Shown: piece after piece, positions 43,405 to 52,414 of the stretch
How the letters are laid out: the number at the start of each line of letters is the position of its first letter
Numbering within the stretch: the stretch's first letter is position 1
From: CAWIVH01 sp963839475
Lineage (GTDB): Bacteria > Acidobacteriota > UBA6911
Assembly: GCA_963839475.1 (NCBI GenBank)
Contig: CAWIVH010000018.1
Coordinates: forward strand, 310,001 to 374,000
Direction of reading: 5' to 3'
Length of the DNA: 64,000 bases
Made by a program: the position numbers and the translations under genes
The notes under the pieces: generated by a model
Told to the model about the DNA's origin: nothing
The model's input: the letters and a program-made list of their open reading frames with translations, nothing else
Databases searched by the model: none

Positions 43405-43869
43405 TCACGCTTTCTGGGTAGCGGCCTCGATCGCATCGAGGATCCGAACGTGTGCCCCGCAGCGGCACAGGTTGTTGTCCATCCACCGGACGATCTCTTC
43501 CCTGCCCGGCTTTTTCTTTTTAAGCAACAGGGCGTAAGCGGTCATGATCATTCCGGGGGTGCAGAAGCCGCACTGCAATGCACCGTGCTGGACAAAGGCT
43601 TCCTGCAGAGGATGAAGCTTGCCGTTCTTCTCCAGGCCTTCGATGGTGATTACATCCTTGCCCTTGATTTCCTTCACGGCCAGGCGGCAGGACCGGACCG
43701 CCTCATTGTTCACGATCACGGTGCAGGCTCCGCAGTAGCTCTCACCGCAGCCATACTTCGTGCCTGTCAGGCCGAGGTCCGTGCGCAAAACCCAAAGCAG
43801 GGTTCGGTCGCCATCGATTTCAAGGGATGTCGGTTTTCCATTCAGTTTAAATCGGATCGTTTCAGTCAT
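43405..43869 (-). CDS. (2Fe-2S) subunit of the molybdenum hydroxylase
   Basis: 154 residues from ATG 43869; starts at 43881 or 43884 are possible and no good ribosome site picks one. N-terminal plant-type ferredoxin domain with C-x4-C-x2-C and a later Cys (CGESYCGAC, CRLAV). C-terminal second [2Fe-2S] domain with CGFCTPGM and CRCG. This is the classical small subunit (IorA/CoxS-like) that hands electrons from the Mo site to a carrier. With the following gene it makes a two-subunit hydroxylase lacking the FAD subunit, as in IorAB-type enzymes that use a cytochrome. The divergent ygeY gene begins 226 bases away. Confidence 0.9.
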   Translation of the reverse strand: MTETIRFKLNGKPTSLEIDGDRTLLWVLRTDLGLTGTKYGCGESYCGACTVIVNNEAVRSCRLAVKEIKGKDVITIEGLEKNGKLHPLQEAFVQHGALQCGFCTPGMIMTAYALLLKKKKPGREEIVRWMDNNLCRCGAHVRILDAIEAATQKA

Positions 43870-44004
43870 AGGAATGCTCATCATTGAAAGATTATTGGGC
43901 AGCGGCCCGATTGTATCAGGGGATCTCATCGTTTTCCAATGATTGCGGACTGTAAATTGCCGCAACTTGGTATTCCCGACATATGAGCAGCGTCCAGTGT
44001 CAAG

Positions 44005-44025
44005 CAATTCGCAATTCGCAATTCC
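44005..44025. repeat. CGCAATT microrepeat block
   Basis: GCAATTCGCAATTCGCAATTC lies between the divergent molybdenum hydroxylase and ygeY genes, matching the blocks at 4560 and 46529. Confidence 0.55.
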
Positions 44026-44095
44026 CGCCCGGGGGGTTATACTCGCTCGCGATTATCCGGGCCAGGATTCGGATCCGGAAGGAAAGGCCTTGAAT

Positions 44096-45298
44096 ATGAT
44101 CCAAGCGCGAGAAATCCTCCAGCGCGCCAACCAGTACCGTCCTGAAATGACCCGGTTTCTGAGCGATCTGTGCGCCATTCCGTCGGAGAGCTGCCGAGAA
44201 GGGGCTGTGATCGACCGGATTCGGGTGGAAATGGAAAAAAACGGATTTGATGAAATCAAGATCGACGGGATGGGCAACATCCTGGGCCGGATCGGCAATG
44301 GAAGCCATGTGATTGCGATGGACGCCCATATCGATACGGTAGGGGTGGGCGACCCGGCCGCCTGGAAATGGGATCCCCATCAGGGCAAAATGGAGAATGG
44401 CATTCTTTTTGCCCGCGGCGCCTCCGACCAGAAAGGGGGCATGGCAAGCATGGTTTATGCCGGAAAGATCATTCGGGACCTGGGCCTGGCCGGGAACTAT
44501 ACACTCTGGATTACCGGCACCGTGCAGGAGGAGGACTGCGACGGGTTGTGCTGGCAGTACATTCTGAACGAGGGAGTGCTGAAACCTGAAGTGGTCATCA
44601 TCACCGAGGCAACTAACCTCGCCGTTTATAGAGGTCACCGGGGGAGAATGGAGATGGGTGTGACGGCCCATGGCCTTTCCTGCCACGGAAGCGCCCCCGA
44701 GCGGGGGAAAAATGCGGTTTACATGATCTCGGCGGTGATTCAGGAGGTTGAAAAGCTGAATGAACGGCTGGCGAACGACGATTTTCTGGGCAAGGGTACG
44801 GTCGCGGTCACCTATGTCGAATGCTCCACGCCTTCGCTGTGCGCTGTCCCCGACCGCGCCTATATCCACCTGGATCGCAGGCTTACCCTGGGGGAAACCA
44901 AAGAGATCGCAATCGCCGAAGTCCGCGATGCCGTAAAGAGAGCCGGCGTTGATGCCGAAGTCGAGGTATTGCGCTATGCCATACCCAGCTACACCGGCTT
45001 GGTTTATCCAACGGAGAAATATTTCCCGACATGGTTGTTGGAAAAAGACCATGAGGCCTGCCGGGCTGCCTCGGCGGCTTTCCATTCGCTGTTCCAAATG
45101 GAACCTCGGGTGGGCAAGTGGGTATTCAGCACTAACGGCATCGCCACCATGGGAATGAAGGGGATCCCGACCATTGGATTTGGGCCGGGAGACGAGACCT
45201 GGGCCCACACTACGCTCGACCAGATGCCGGTCGAAGATCTTGTCCGGGCCGCGGCATTTTACGCGGGCTTTCCGGAGGCCTATTGCAGCATGAAGTAA
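44096..45298 (+). CDS. ygeY: YgeY-like M20 metallohydrolase
   Basis: 400 residues from ATG 44096, with AAGGAAAGG upstream; a frame extension to 43943 passes through repeat DNA. Peptidase family M20: AMDAHIDTVG with a zinc aspartate, ARGASDQKGG, TVQEEDCDG with the catalytic glutamate pair and a metal-ligand His near the C-terminus (ETWAHTTLDQ). The overall sequence fits the YgeY group, linked in Enterobacteria to selenium-dependent molybdenum hydroxylases and anaerobic purine degradation. It is the first gene of a two-gene operon with ygeW. In E. coli these genes sit with ygeX, hyuA and xdh genes; here only ygeY and ygeW are next to each other. Confidence 0.82.
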   Translation: MIQAREILQRANQYRPEMTRFLSDLCAIPSESCREGAVIDRIRVEMEKNGFDEIKIDGMGNILGRIGNGSHVIAMDAHIDTVGVGDPAAWKWDPHQGKMENGILFARGASDQKGGMASMVYAGKIIRDLGLAGNYTLWITGTVQEEDCDGLCWQYILNEGVLKPEVVIITEATNLAVYRGHRGRMEMGVTAHGLSCHGSAPERGKNAVYMISAVIQEVEKLNERLANDDFLGKGTVAVTYVECSTPSLCAVPDRAYIHLDRRLTLGETKEIAIAEVRDAVKRAGVDAEVEVLRYAIPSYTGLVYPTEKYFPTWLLEKDHEACRAASAAFHSLFQMEPRVGKWVFSTNGIATMGMKGIPTIGFGPGDETWAHTTLDQMPVEDLVRAAAFYAGFPEAYCSMK

Positions 45299-45309
45299 AG
45301 GAGTCCCTC

Positions 45310-46503
45310 GTGGAAATGACAGGCACCTTGATCCGTAGGATTGAATCTCTCGGCGTGAACATGTACGGAAAGGACTTTCTGCTGACGTGGGATAAAAGCA
45401 GAAAGGAGCTTGAAGCAACCCTCCTGGTTAGCGAATTCCTGGAATCCCTCTACCGGCATAACGTTTCGGCCCGGCTTTTCGATTCAGGGATTGCAGTATC
45501 GATCTTCCGTGACAACTCTACGAGGACAAGATTTTCCTTCGCGTCAGCCGCCAACATGCTCGGGCTGTCGATCCAGGATCTCGACGAAGAAAAATCGCAG
45601 ATCGCCCATGGAGAGACCGTGCGGGAAACGGCGAATATGGTCTCATTCCTGACAGAAGCCGTCGGCATTCGGGACGACATTTTTCTCGGCCAGGGGCACG
45701 CCTATATGCTCGAAGTTGCCGAGGCGCTCTCCGAAGGACACCGTGAGGGCGTACTCAACCAGCGTCCCACAATCGTCAACCTGCAGTCGGACATTGACCA
45801 TCCCACCCAGGCGATGGCGGACCTGGCCCACCTCAGCCGGCATTTCGGCGGATTGGAAAACCTGCGCGGCAAAAAACTCGCCATGACATGGGCCTATTCG
45901 CCCAGTTATGGCAAGCCCCTTTCGGTACCCCAAGGAATCATCGGCCTGATGACCCGGTTCGGCATGAATGTCACGCTGGCTCACCCGGATGGTTACAGCC
46001 TGCTCGAGGATGTTGTGACACTGGCAGCGAAGAATTCACAAGAAAGCGGTGGATCGTTCAGCCAAGTAAATTCCATGGAACAGGCCTTTGAATCCGCCGA
46101 CATTGTTTATCCCAAAAGCTGGGCCCCTTTTGCTGTAATGCGGAAAAGGACGGAATTGGTGAAAACCGGCGACCAGGTTTCGCTCAAAAACCTGGAAAAG
46201 GAATGCCTGGCGGTAAATGCGAAGCACCAGTCCTGGGAATGCGATGAGAAGAAAATGAGCCTTACGCGGGATGGCAATGCCCTTTATATGCATTGCCTTC
46301 CGGCCGACATTTCCGGCGTGTCTTGCGCCGCGGGTGAAGTGCAGGATTCTGTTTTTGCACGCTACCGGCTATCAACCTATCGGGAGGCCGGCCACAAACC
46401 CTTTATCATTGCCGCCATGATCCTGCTGGCGCGATTTTATGATCCGATTTCGGTTCTGGATGGACTCAAGCGCCGGGCGCGCGCCCGCCTCGGGACTAAG
46501 TGA
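45310..46503 (+). CDS. ygeW: YgeW-type knotted carbamoyltransferase
   Basis: 397 residues. Aspartate/ornithine carbamoyltransferase superfamily with the knotted fold of the YgeW group. The carbamoyl-phosphate loop reads FRDNSTRTRFSFASA, then the conserved KSQIAHGETVRETANM, VNLQSDIDHPTQAMADLAHL and the C-terminal YMHCLPADISG. The match to E. coli YgeW is extensive and specific. GTG at 45310 is preferred: AAAGGAG ends seven bases earlier and overlaps the ygeY stop, so the two genes are coupled; an ATG at 45316 is the alternative. The true substrate of YgeW was unclear for long; recent work ties it to an anaerobic uric acid route. No ygeX or hyuA lies nearby. Confidence 0.88.
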   Translation: MEMTGTLIRRIESLGVNMYGKDFLLTWDKSRKELEATLLVSEFLESLYRHNVSARLFDSGIAVSIFRDNSTRTRFSFASAANMLGLSIQDLDEEKSQIAHGETVRETANMVSFLTEAVGIRDDIFLGQGHAYMLEVAEALSEGHREGVLNQRPTIVNLQSDIDHPTQAMADLAHLSRHFGGLENLRGKKLAMTWAYSPSYGKPLSVPQGIIGLMTRFGMNVTLAHPDGYSLLEDVVTLAAKNSQESGGSFSQVNSMEQAFESADIVYPKSWAPFAVMRKRTELVKTGDQVSLKNLEKECLAVNAKHQSWECDEKKMSLTRDGNALYMHCLPADISGVSCAAGEVQDSVFARYRLSTYREAGHKPFIIAAMILLARFYDPISVLDGLKRRARARLGTK

Positions 46504-46528
46504 CAAGTCCCGGAATTCCGACGGGCGG

Positions 46529-46555
46529 GAATTCGCAATTCGTCATGGGTAATTC
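46529..46555. repeat. Dispersed AT-rich repeat copy in a convergent gap
   Basis: GAATTCGCAATTCGTCATG plus GGTAATTC fills most of the 50-base gap between the convergent ygeW and CoA-transferase genes. It ends on the CoA-transferase stop codon. Confidence 0.55.
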
Positions 46556-47900
46556 ACAGCAGGCGCCGGGCCCGGGCGGCGGCCTCCAGTTCGTCGCGGA
46601 ACCGGGGATGGGCAATGTTGATCAGGGCGCGGCAGCGTTCGCGGATCGTCTTTCCATGGAGGTAGGCAACGCCGTATTCGGTGATCACGTAGTGCACATC
46701 CCCGCGTGAAGTGACGATCCCCGCCCCTTCCTGAACGTGCGGCACTATCCTGCTGACGGCATCCTCTTTAGCGGTCGCCGGCAAGGCAATGATGGGTTTA
46801 CCTCCACGGCTGCGCGCAGCTCCGCGAATGAAATCAACCTGTCCCCCGATGCCGCTGTAGAGACTATAACCCAGGGAATCGGCGCACACCTGGCCAGTTA
46901 TATCGACTTCCAGAGCCGAATTGATCGCTACCATCTTGTCATTCTGGCTGATGATGAATGGATCGTTGGTGTAATAGCTTGGATGAAACTCGAATATCGG
47001 GTTGTTGTCGATGAAATCATAAAGCCGCCTCGTCCCGAGGACAAAACAGAGGATTATTTTCCCGGGATGGAGAGTCTTTTTTTCGTTGGTCAGAATCCCT
47101 TTCTCAATCAGATCGATCACGCCGTCGCTGACCATTTCAGTGTGGATTCCCAGGTTTTTCTTATCGGTCAGGTAACCGAGTACCGCATCCGGAATCTCGC
47201 CGATTCCCAGTTGCAGGGTGGATCCATCCTCGATCATGCCGGCGATATTCCCACCGATCCGCATGGCCACCTCGGAGATCTGGCCCATCGGGTGCTCGAG
47301 GAGATCGTCGCTCGTTTCCACAATGTGATGGATCTTGTTGATATGGATGAACGAGTCCCCGAGCGTGCGGGGCATGTTCGGATTTACCTGGGCAATTACC
47401 ACTCTGGCGTGCTCGGCAGCCGTCTTGGAAGTCTCGACGCCTACCCCGAAACTGCAGAAGCCATGCTCGTCGGGCGGAGAGACATGAATGAGCGCGACAT
47501 CGATGGGAACGGAGCCGGAGCTGAAGAGAGCCTCCACTTCGCTGAGGAAAATGGGGACGAAATCGGCCCGACCCTCGTTGATCGCCTGGCGCACGTTGGA
47601 ACCTGCGAAAAAAGCTACGTGGCGGAAATGCCCCTGCATGTCTGGGCGGACATAATCCGCATTGCCCCGCGTGAGGATGTGCACAACCCTCACCTCGGAC
47701 AATTCGGGCGCGCGGCGTACCATGGCCTTCACCAACTGCTCCGGTTCGGCACAGCCGGGATGAATATAAACATAGGTTCCGCTCCTGATAGCCTTGACGG
47801 CTTCGTCCGCATCGCAGCGTTTGTTCAGGTAGTTTTGCATCCACGGCAGCGTGCGCCGGCCGCTTCCCGTCCCCGAGTTTCTCGTTGTTATGGTTGGCAT
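46554..47900 (-). CDS. Acetyl-CoA hydrolase/4-hydroxybutyrate CoA-transferase family protein
   Basis: 448 residues. Cat1/AbfT-type CoA-transferase: the N-terminal half carries RGNADYVRPDMQGHF, the middle GIGEIPDAVLGYL, and the catalytic glutamate is in GIHTEMVSDG. The C-terminal half has GQVCADSLGYSLYSGIGGQVDFIRGA. Such enzymes exchange CoA between acetate, 4-hydroxybutyrate, butyrate or similar acids and could release acetate with ATP saving. The precise acid is not deducible. The gene runs on the minus strand and follows the alanine dehydrogenase gene, 56 bases apart. It converges on ygeW. Confidence 0.85.
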   Translation of the reverse strand: MPTITTRNSGTGSGRRTLPWMQNYLNKRCDADEAVKAIRSGTYVYIHPGCAEPEQLVKAMVRRAPELSEVRVVHILTRGNADYVRPDMQGHFRHVAFFAGSNVRQAINEGRADFVPIFLSEVEALFSSGSVPIDVALIHVSPPDEHGFCSFGVGVETSKTAAEHARVVIAQVNPNMPRTLGDSFIHINKIHHIVETSDDLLEHPMGQISEVAMRIGGNIAGMIEDGSTLQLGIGEIPDAVLGYLTDKKNLGIHTEMVSDGVIDLIEKGILTNEKKTLHPGKIILCFVLGTRRLYDFIDNNPIFEFHPSYYTNDPFIISQNDKMVAINSALEVDITGQVCADSLGYSLYSGIGGQVDFIRGAARSRGGKPIIALPATAKEDAVSRIVPHVQEGAGIVTSRGDVHYVITEYGVAYLHGKTIRERCRALINIAHPRFRDELEAAARARRLL

Positions 47901-47956
47901 TTTGTGACTGCCCCGTTTTTATCCAAAGATATGAGTCGAACCCGGTCTGCGGCTTT

Positions 47957-49072
47957 CTATTCCACAAGAGAGTCCAGGCTATCGCATTCCAGCCCAAGCA
48001 GCGCAGCCAGCCCTTCGTGGGTGCAATGCCCTTCGTAGAGATAGACCCCGCGCCGCAGGCCCGGATAGGCATTCAGCGCTGACAGCCCGCTGTCGGCCAC
48101 TTCCTCGACAAACTGGAGCATCACGTTGTTGAGGGCATGGCTGGCGGTGCGGGCAACCGATGAGGGGATGTTCGGAACGCAATAGTGAGTAACCCCGTGC
48201 TTCTTAAATGCCGGCTCCGAAAGCGAAGTGGGCCGGCTGGTTTCGACACACCCACCCTGGTCGATGGAAACATCGAGGATGACGCTGCCCGGCCGCATTT
48301 TTTGGACCATCGACTCCGTCATGACATGGGGCGCCTTTCGCCGGTGAATGGCCACGGCGCCAACCACCACATCCGCCGAGCGGGTGTAGCGCTCGATGTT
48401 GTAAGGTGTGGCCAGCACGGTGTCCACGCTTTTGGCCAGGAAAACCTCGACCCGGCGCAAGCGCGCGAGCTCGCTTCCCATAACGGTGACACTGGCGCCA
48501 GCGCCGTTGAAACTGTGGGCCGCGGTCATCCCGACGGTGCCGTCTCCGATAATGACCACTTTGCAGGCAGGAATGCCGGTTACACCGCCCAGCAGAATGC
48601 CTCTTCCGCCGTGGGTGGTTTCGAGGAACCTGCCGGCAATCTGCGGCAGAAGCATGCCGGCGATCTCCCCCATGGCGTTCACCACAGGGAGACGGTTCTC
48701 CCCATCCTCCATGAACTCGAGGCCGACGGCAACCGCTCGCCGGTCCAACAAAGCCTGATGGACCCGGGGATCGGCGGTGCCCAGGTGGACGGTGCTGAAA
48801 ATGATTTTTTGCTCGGGGATCCAGCCGCATTCCTCGAGCGTTGGAGGCATGACCTTAACCAGGAGATCCGCCCGCGCGAATACCTCCTCGGCAGAAAAAA
48901 CGATGGTGGCGCCGGCTTTCCTGTACTCCTCGGCCAGGAAGCCGCAGCCCATCCCGGCCTCGGAGTGCACATAGACGGAGTGCCCCTGTTTGGTCAGCGC
49001 ATAAGCCCCGGCCGGGGTTAATGCTACGCGTTTCTCATCCGACCAGCTCTCTTTTGGTATGCCGATGTGCAT
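47957..49072 (-). CDS. ald: Alanine dehydrogenase
   Basis: 371 residues, the usual size. Substrate-site residues R15, K73 (LLVKVMPP) and H96 (STVHLG) correspond to those of characterised alanine dehydrogenases, and the NAD-binding Rossmann motif is IGDGTVGMTAA. It interconverts L-alanine and pyruvate plus ammonia with NAD+. CGAGG lies just before the ATG. It may form an operon with the CoA-transferase gene downstream. As a speculation it could assimilate ammonia or pyruvate arising from amine breakdown by nearby enzymes. Confidence 0.93.
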   Translation of the reverse strand: MHIGIPKESWSDEKRVALTPAGAYALTKQGHSVYVHSEAGMGCGFLAEEYRKAGATIVFSAEEVFARADLLVKVMPPTLEECGWIPEQKIIFSTVHLGTADPRVHQALLDRRAVAVGLEFMEDGENRLPVVNAMGEIAGMLLPQIAGRFLETTHGGRGILLGGVTGIPACKVVIIGDGTVGMTAAHSFNGAGASVTVMGSELARLRRVEVFLAKSVDTVLATPYNIERYTRSADVVVGAVAIHRRKAPHVMTESMVQKMRPGSVILDVSIDQGGCVETSRPTSLSEPAFKKHGVTHYCVPNIPSSVARTASHALNNVMLQFVEEVADSGLSALNAYPGLRRGVYLYEGHCTHEGLAALLGLECDSLDSLVE

Positions 49073-49165
49073 GATGAACCTCGCGATCGGGGGATGGGCC
49101 CGCCCTGCCCGAGCTCGATGGCCTGCAAGGATTCCCTCCCTCTGGGCCTGAAATGATACTACAAA

Positions 49166-50878
49166 TCACGGGACCTGCTTTAGGCTCTGTTCCAGCCGGG
49201 ACAGAGCTGCCCTGGCGGCGGCGTCGTTCGGCCGCCAGGAGAGCAGAAGCTCATAGTCGGCTCGAGCGCGGTCCTGCTGGCGCAAAGCAAGGTGTACTTC
49301 AGCCAGCTCCCTCAGTGCGGCGATGCCGCCTGACGTTCGCGGTGCCAGGCGTACAACTGACTCGAGGTTTTCAGCTGAATTTGCCAGGTCTCCGGCCTGG
49401 CGATAAGCCAGGCCGAGGGTAAATCTGGCAGCGGGATCCTCCGGGGTGAGTGCAACAGCCCGCCGGGCATGGCCGATGGCGCCGAGAGCATCCTTTTGTT
49501 CATGCAGCAGGATGGCCGCATAATTTGCCTGTACCGAAGCGCTATCCGGGGAGTTCCGCACGGCACTGCGGAAGAGGGTCTGGTGGTTCCGCCAGTCCAG
49601 ATTCCGGTCGATGGTTCGAAGACCATAAAAGACCAGCAGAACCACGGCGAAGGCGGAAGCGATTTTTTTGCGGCGCGGCAGATCGAGGGCTTCAGAGAGT
49701 GCGTATGCCACGGCACAATCAAAGCCCAGGGCGGGGAAATACATCAAGCGCTCTCCCATGATGGTCCCGATCGGCCGGATCCAATTGGACGTGATGAGGA
49801 AGGCAGAAAAAAACAATGAGCCTGAAAAAAACAATGCCGGCCGCCGTTTGTAGCTTACAAAGGTCCCGGCCAAAAGAAGCAGCAGGACAGCATGCGGCCA
49901 CAGGGCCCTCCATGAAAGAAAAGTCGTAACCAGCGGGATCTGGTTGTAGGAATAATCCGGCGAAAGATGGATGGGCGCAATCAGCAGTATCAGGTACCGG
50001 CCCAGAACATAGGTTGCGGTCAGCCAACGGCTCCACTCATCGGCATTCATCAGGGGATTTGAAAGCGGGTTTATGTAAAGCGGGGCGAAGCCTCCCAGCA
50101 CAATGTAGCGTATCAAAACCACCGTTCCCGCAGCCAGTCCATACGGCAAATATCTTTCCAGAGAACGGCGCAGGGGGAAACGCTCGCGAATGGGGCCTTT
50201 GCCGGTGACTAAATCCGTTAAAACGGGCAGGGCCGGGAAGCAGAGCGCACTTTCTTTGCTTAAGCAGGCCGCGATGAAAGCGCAAACGGAAATTATCATG
50301 GACAGAGACGATGCCAGCCGGCACGCACGAAGATAGGCTGCCCAGGCCAGGAGCATGAAAAAAGCCGACAGGATCTCGGCACGGCCCACAACCGAAGCCA
50401 CTCCCTCGGTCCGGATGGGATGGAGAAGGAATATCGCCGCCGTTAAGAAAGAAAGCGTCCTCCGGCGGAAAATCCCTTCCACAACGAAAAAGACCAGGAG
50501 GGAGTTTGAGATGTGAAGGAAGAGGTTCAGGAGGTGATATCCTTCAGGATCCTCGCCCCCGAAAGCATAATTCAGGGCATAGGTAAACATCGTGACCGGA
50601 CGGTAGAGCCCTCCGCGCGATTCCACCGCCTTCCAATAGTGATTCCCGAAGATTTCCCGCAGATGGGAGAGGTCCAGCCCCTGGATGCTTGAATTCCCCA
50701 GGATGATGACGGTGTCGTCCAAAACGAAGCTGCCAGGGACGGAATTGGCATAACAGATGAATCCCGCAAGAACAAGGACGCTTATGGCGATTCCCACGCG
50801 CGGATGGAATAGCGAGCTATCGGGTGACCCCGGAGCGGTACTTCCCGTACCTTTTTTTCCCCCGACTGGCTTCTTCAT
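49166..50878 (-). CDS. TMTC-like polytopic membrane protein with C-terminal TPRs
   Basis: 570 residues from ATG 50878. About ten hydrophobic helices begin near residue 27. The first extracytoplasmic loop has the acidic pair FVLDDTVII and the region RPVTMFTYALNY, as in GT-C glycosyltransferases of the DUF1736/TMTC kind, which add O-linked mannose in eukaryotes. After the last helix (~425) come TPR repeats (SVQANYAAILLHEQKDALG, DPAARFTLGLAYRQAGDL). It is probably an undecaprenyl- or polyprenyl-phosphate sugar transferase acting on the outer face of the inner membrane. The sugar and target are unknown. The 93 bases to ald hold nothing clear. Confidence 0.78.
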   Translation of the reverse strand: MKKPVGGKKGTGSTAPGSPDSSLFHPRVGIAISVLVLAGFICYANSVPGSFVLDDTVIILGNSSIQGLDLSHLREIFGNHYWKAVESRGGLYRPVTMFTYALNYAFGGEDPEGYHLLNLFLHISNSLLVFFVVEGIFRRRTLSFLTAAIFLLHPIRTEGVASVVGRAEILSAFFMLLAWAAYLRACRLASSLSMIISVCAFIAACLSKESALCFPALPVLTDLVTGKGPIRERFPLRRSLERYLPYGLAAGTVVLIRYIVLGGFAPLYINPLSNPLMNADEWSRWLTATYVLGRYLILLIAPIHLSPDYSYNQIPLVTTFLSWRALWPHAVLLLLLAGTFVSYKRRPALFFSGSLFFSAFLITSNWIRPIGTIMGERLMYFPALGFDCAVAYALSEALDLPRRKKIASAFAVVLLVFYGLRTIDRNLDWRNHQTLFRSAVRNSPDSASVQANYAAILLHEQKDALGAIGHARRAVALTPEDPAARFTLGLAYRQAGDLANSAENLESVVRLAPRTSGGIAALRELAEVHLALRQQDRARADYELLLSWRPNDAAARAALSRLEQSLKQVP

Positions 50879-50973
50879 CCGATCATCCCCAGCTTTTGAT
50901 TTCAGACTCCGGGAGACTATCATTGCCGGTGCAAAATGTCACAAGGTCGCGTGTGATTGTTTTAACACCGTGA

Positions 50974-51264
50974 GATGAATTGCCCCACAACAACGTCGGA
51001 GCCGGCCTGGCTTTGTGCCGTGTCACCAAGTTCCGGGTTTTCGGGAAACAGGACGGACGGCTGGGCGATTACATGCTCACAAGCTGCCGGGACGCTTCGG
51101 ATCAAATTTGGGTTGGCGCCCGGGAGGGTAGAGTTCATCTGTGCAAAGACGGGAAATTCCACGCGCGCCGGTTTGAATGTCCAGTGGAAGGTGAAGATCA
51201 ACAAGTTGACAACCAACGACTCCTGAGGCAGAAATCCGCTATCTTATGCGCCCGCAGATTTTAA
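50974..51264 (+). pseudogene. Fragment of a two-component-regulator-type propeller protein
   Basis: Between an in-frame stop at 50971 and a stop at 51262 the frame reads FRVFGKQDGRLGDYMLTS, then DQIWVGAREGRVHLCKDGKF. This closely follows the repeat unit of Reg_prop (two-component regulator propeller) proteins, in which a phenylalanine strand, a DGL turn and an IWVGT-G-G-L-x-x-F-x-D-G-x-F strand alternate. Only about one and a half blades remain, with no start, signal peptide or domains. The remainder of the gap 50879-51399 shows no other gene. It is therefore most likely a decayed remnant. Confidence 0.5.
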
Positions 51265-51399
51265 ACAGCACCGGTGCGATCGCAGGAAAGGGGCGTTGCG
51301 CCCTGGATTTGGGGATAGTATGATGCCCGAATTGGTCGGTGATGACTGTGCGAAAATGTCTTTTCGCTGGATGCAAGCATTGACTGGGAGGACAGGGCT

Positions 51400-52275
51400 A
51401 TGCATGGCAACGACGTCACCAAGCCAGCCGTGCTGAAAGCCGGCTGTGCCGTGCGCAAAGCGATGCTGGGGGCTCTGCTGGTCGTCACATTGGGAAATTT
51501 GCAGGGCCGGGGAAATGTCGCTTTTAGTTCCGTTGATCCAGGTGAAATCCCGGCACCCCTCACTCCAGCTGCCACAACCGCTATCTTTGCACACATGGCC
51601 ATCGGCGGCGGGTACACGACGGTGTTCACCTTTTTGAATACGGGGGCAGACGCTGTCAGCGGGACTCTTTACCTCACCGACCAGAAAGGTATTCCCTTGA
51701 CCGCCAACCTGGATGGCAGCCTGAGTTCTTCCTTGCCTTTGAATATACCGCCGGGCGGCACGAAGTTTGTTACGGCAGGTCCGCTGAACCCGGCCGAACC
51801 CGCAGCCAAAGTTGGTTGGGCCAGGGTGGAGAGCACAGGCGGCAGCCTGGGTGGAGTAGCGACATTTCAATTGGTTCAAGGTGGAGCCCTTACCACAATC
51901 GCCGGCGTGCTCGCTTCCAACACCATGACTGTGGCGACGATCCCGGTCGACGATGATATTCCGGCGGATCGATACACAGGTTATGCCATTGCCAATCCGG
52001 GCAGTGCGGAAATTACCGTGTCAATCCAGACCGTGAATGCCGAGGGCACTACCAGCGCTCCGGCGGCGGTTCTGAGTTCCATCAATTTGAAGCCGGGAGA
52101 ACAGAAAGCCGCTTTCGTTTTCCAGGATGATAAGGCGAGCAAAACCGCATTCAGAGGATCAGTGGTTTTGACCGGCCTGAATGGCGCCAATTTCTCCGTG
52201 GTGGCGCTCGTTCAGAATTCAGGCTTGTTCACGGCAATTCCAGTTATCCCGGAGAAAGCTCCGAACATCAGATAG
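51400..52275 (+). CDS. Exported beta-sandwich protein of acidobacterial type
   Basis: 291 residues. A basic then hydrophobic N-terminus (to residue ~36) is a signal peptide or anchor. The mature part has two similar beta-sandwich halves: FAHMAIGGGYTTVFTFLNTG, LYLTDQKGIPL, and TIPVDDDIPADRYTGYAIANPG, with VVLTGLNGANFSVVALVQN. Such proteins are common in Acidobacteriota and are of unknown function, probably surface proteins. A strong GGGAGGACAG site precedes the ATG. It starts a run of five plus-strand genes up to 55320, though it may be separate from them. Confidence 0.7.
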   Translation: MHGNDVTKPAVLKAGCAVRKAMLGALLVVTLGNLQGRGNVAFSSVDPGEIPAPLTPAATTAIFAHMAIGGGYTTVFTFLNTGADAVSGTLYLTDQKGIPLTANLDGSLSSSLPLNIPPGGTKFVTAGPLNPAEPAAKVGWARVESTGGSLGGVATFQLVQGGALTTIAGVLASNTMTVATIPVDDDIPADRYTGYAIANPGSAEITVSIQTVNAEGTTSAPAAVLSSINLKPGEQKAAFVFQDDKASKTAFRGSVVLTGLNGANFSVVALVQNSGLFTAIPVIPEKAPNIR

Positions 52276-52414
52276 CTTTCCCCCTGTTCCGAGAATCCCA
52301 CGGCCATGACGGCTATTTCATAACGAATGCGGATTTTTCCGCAGCGCACGGCGGGCAGAACCGGGAGATCCGCAACACCTCAACGGCGGCTGGGCCGCGA
52401 GCCCGGAGACCAGG

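Noticed and set aside
44000..45418. 472-codon minus-strand frame opposite ygeY
   Set aside because: ygeY carries full M20 motifs and a coupled partner; the opposite frame has none.
46737..48038. 433-codon plus-strand frame across the CoA-transferase
   Set aside because: It spans a gene end on the other strand and shows no domain.
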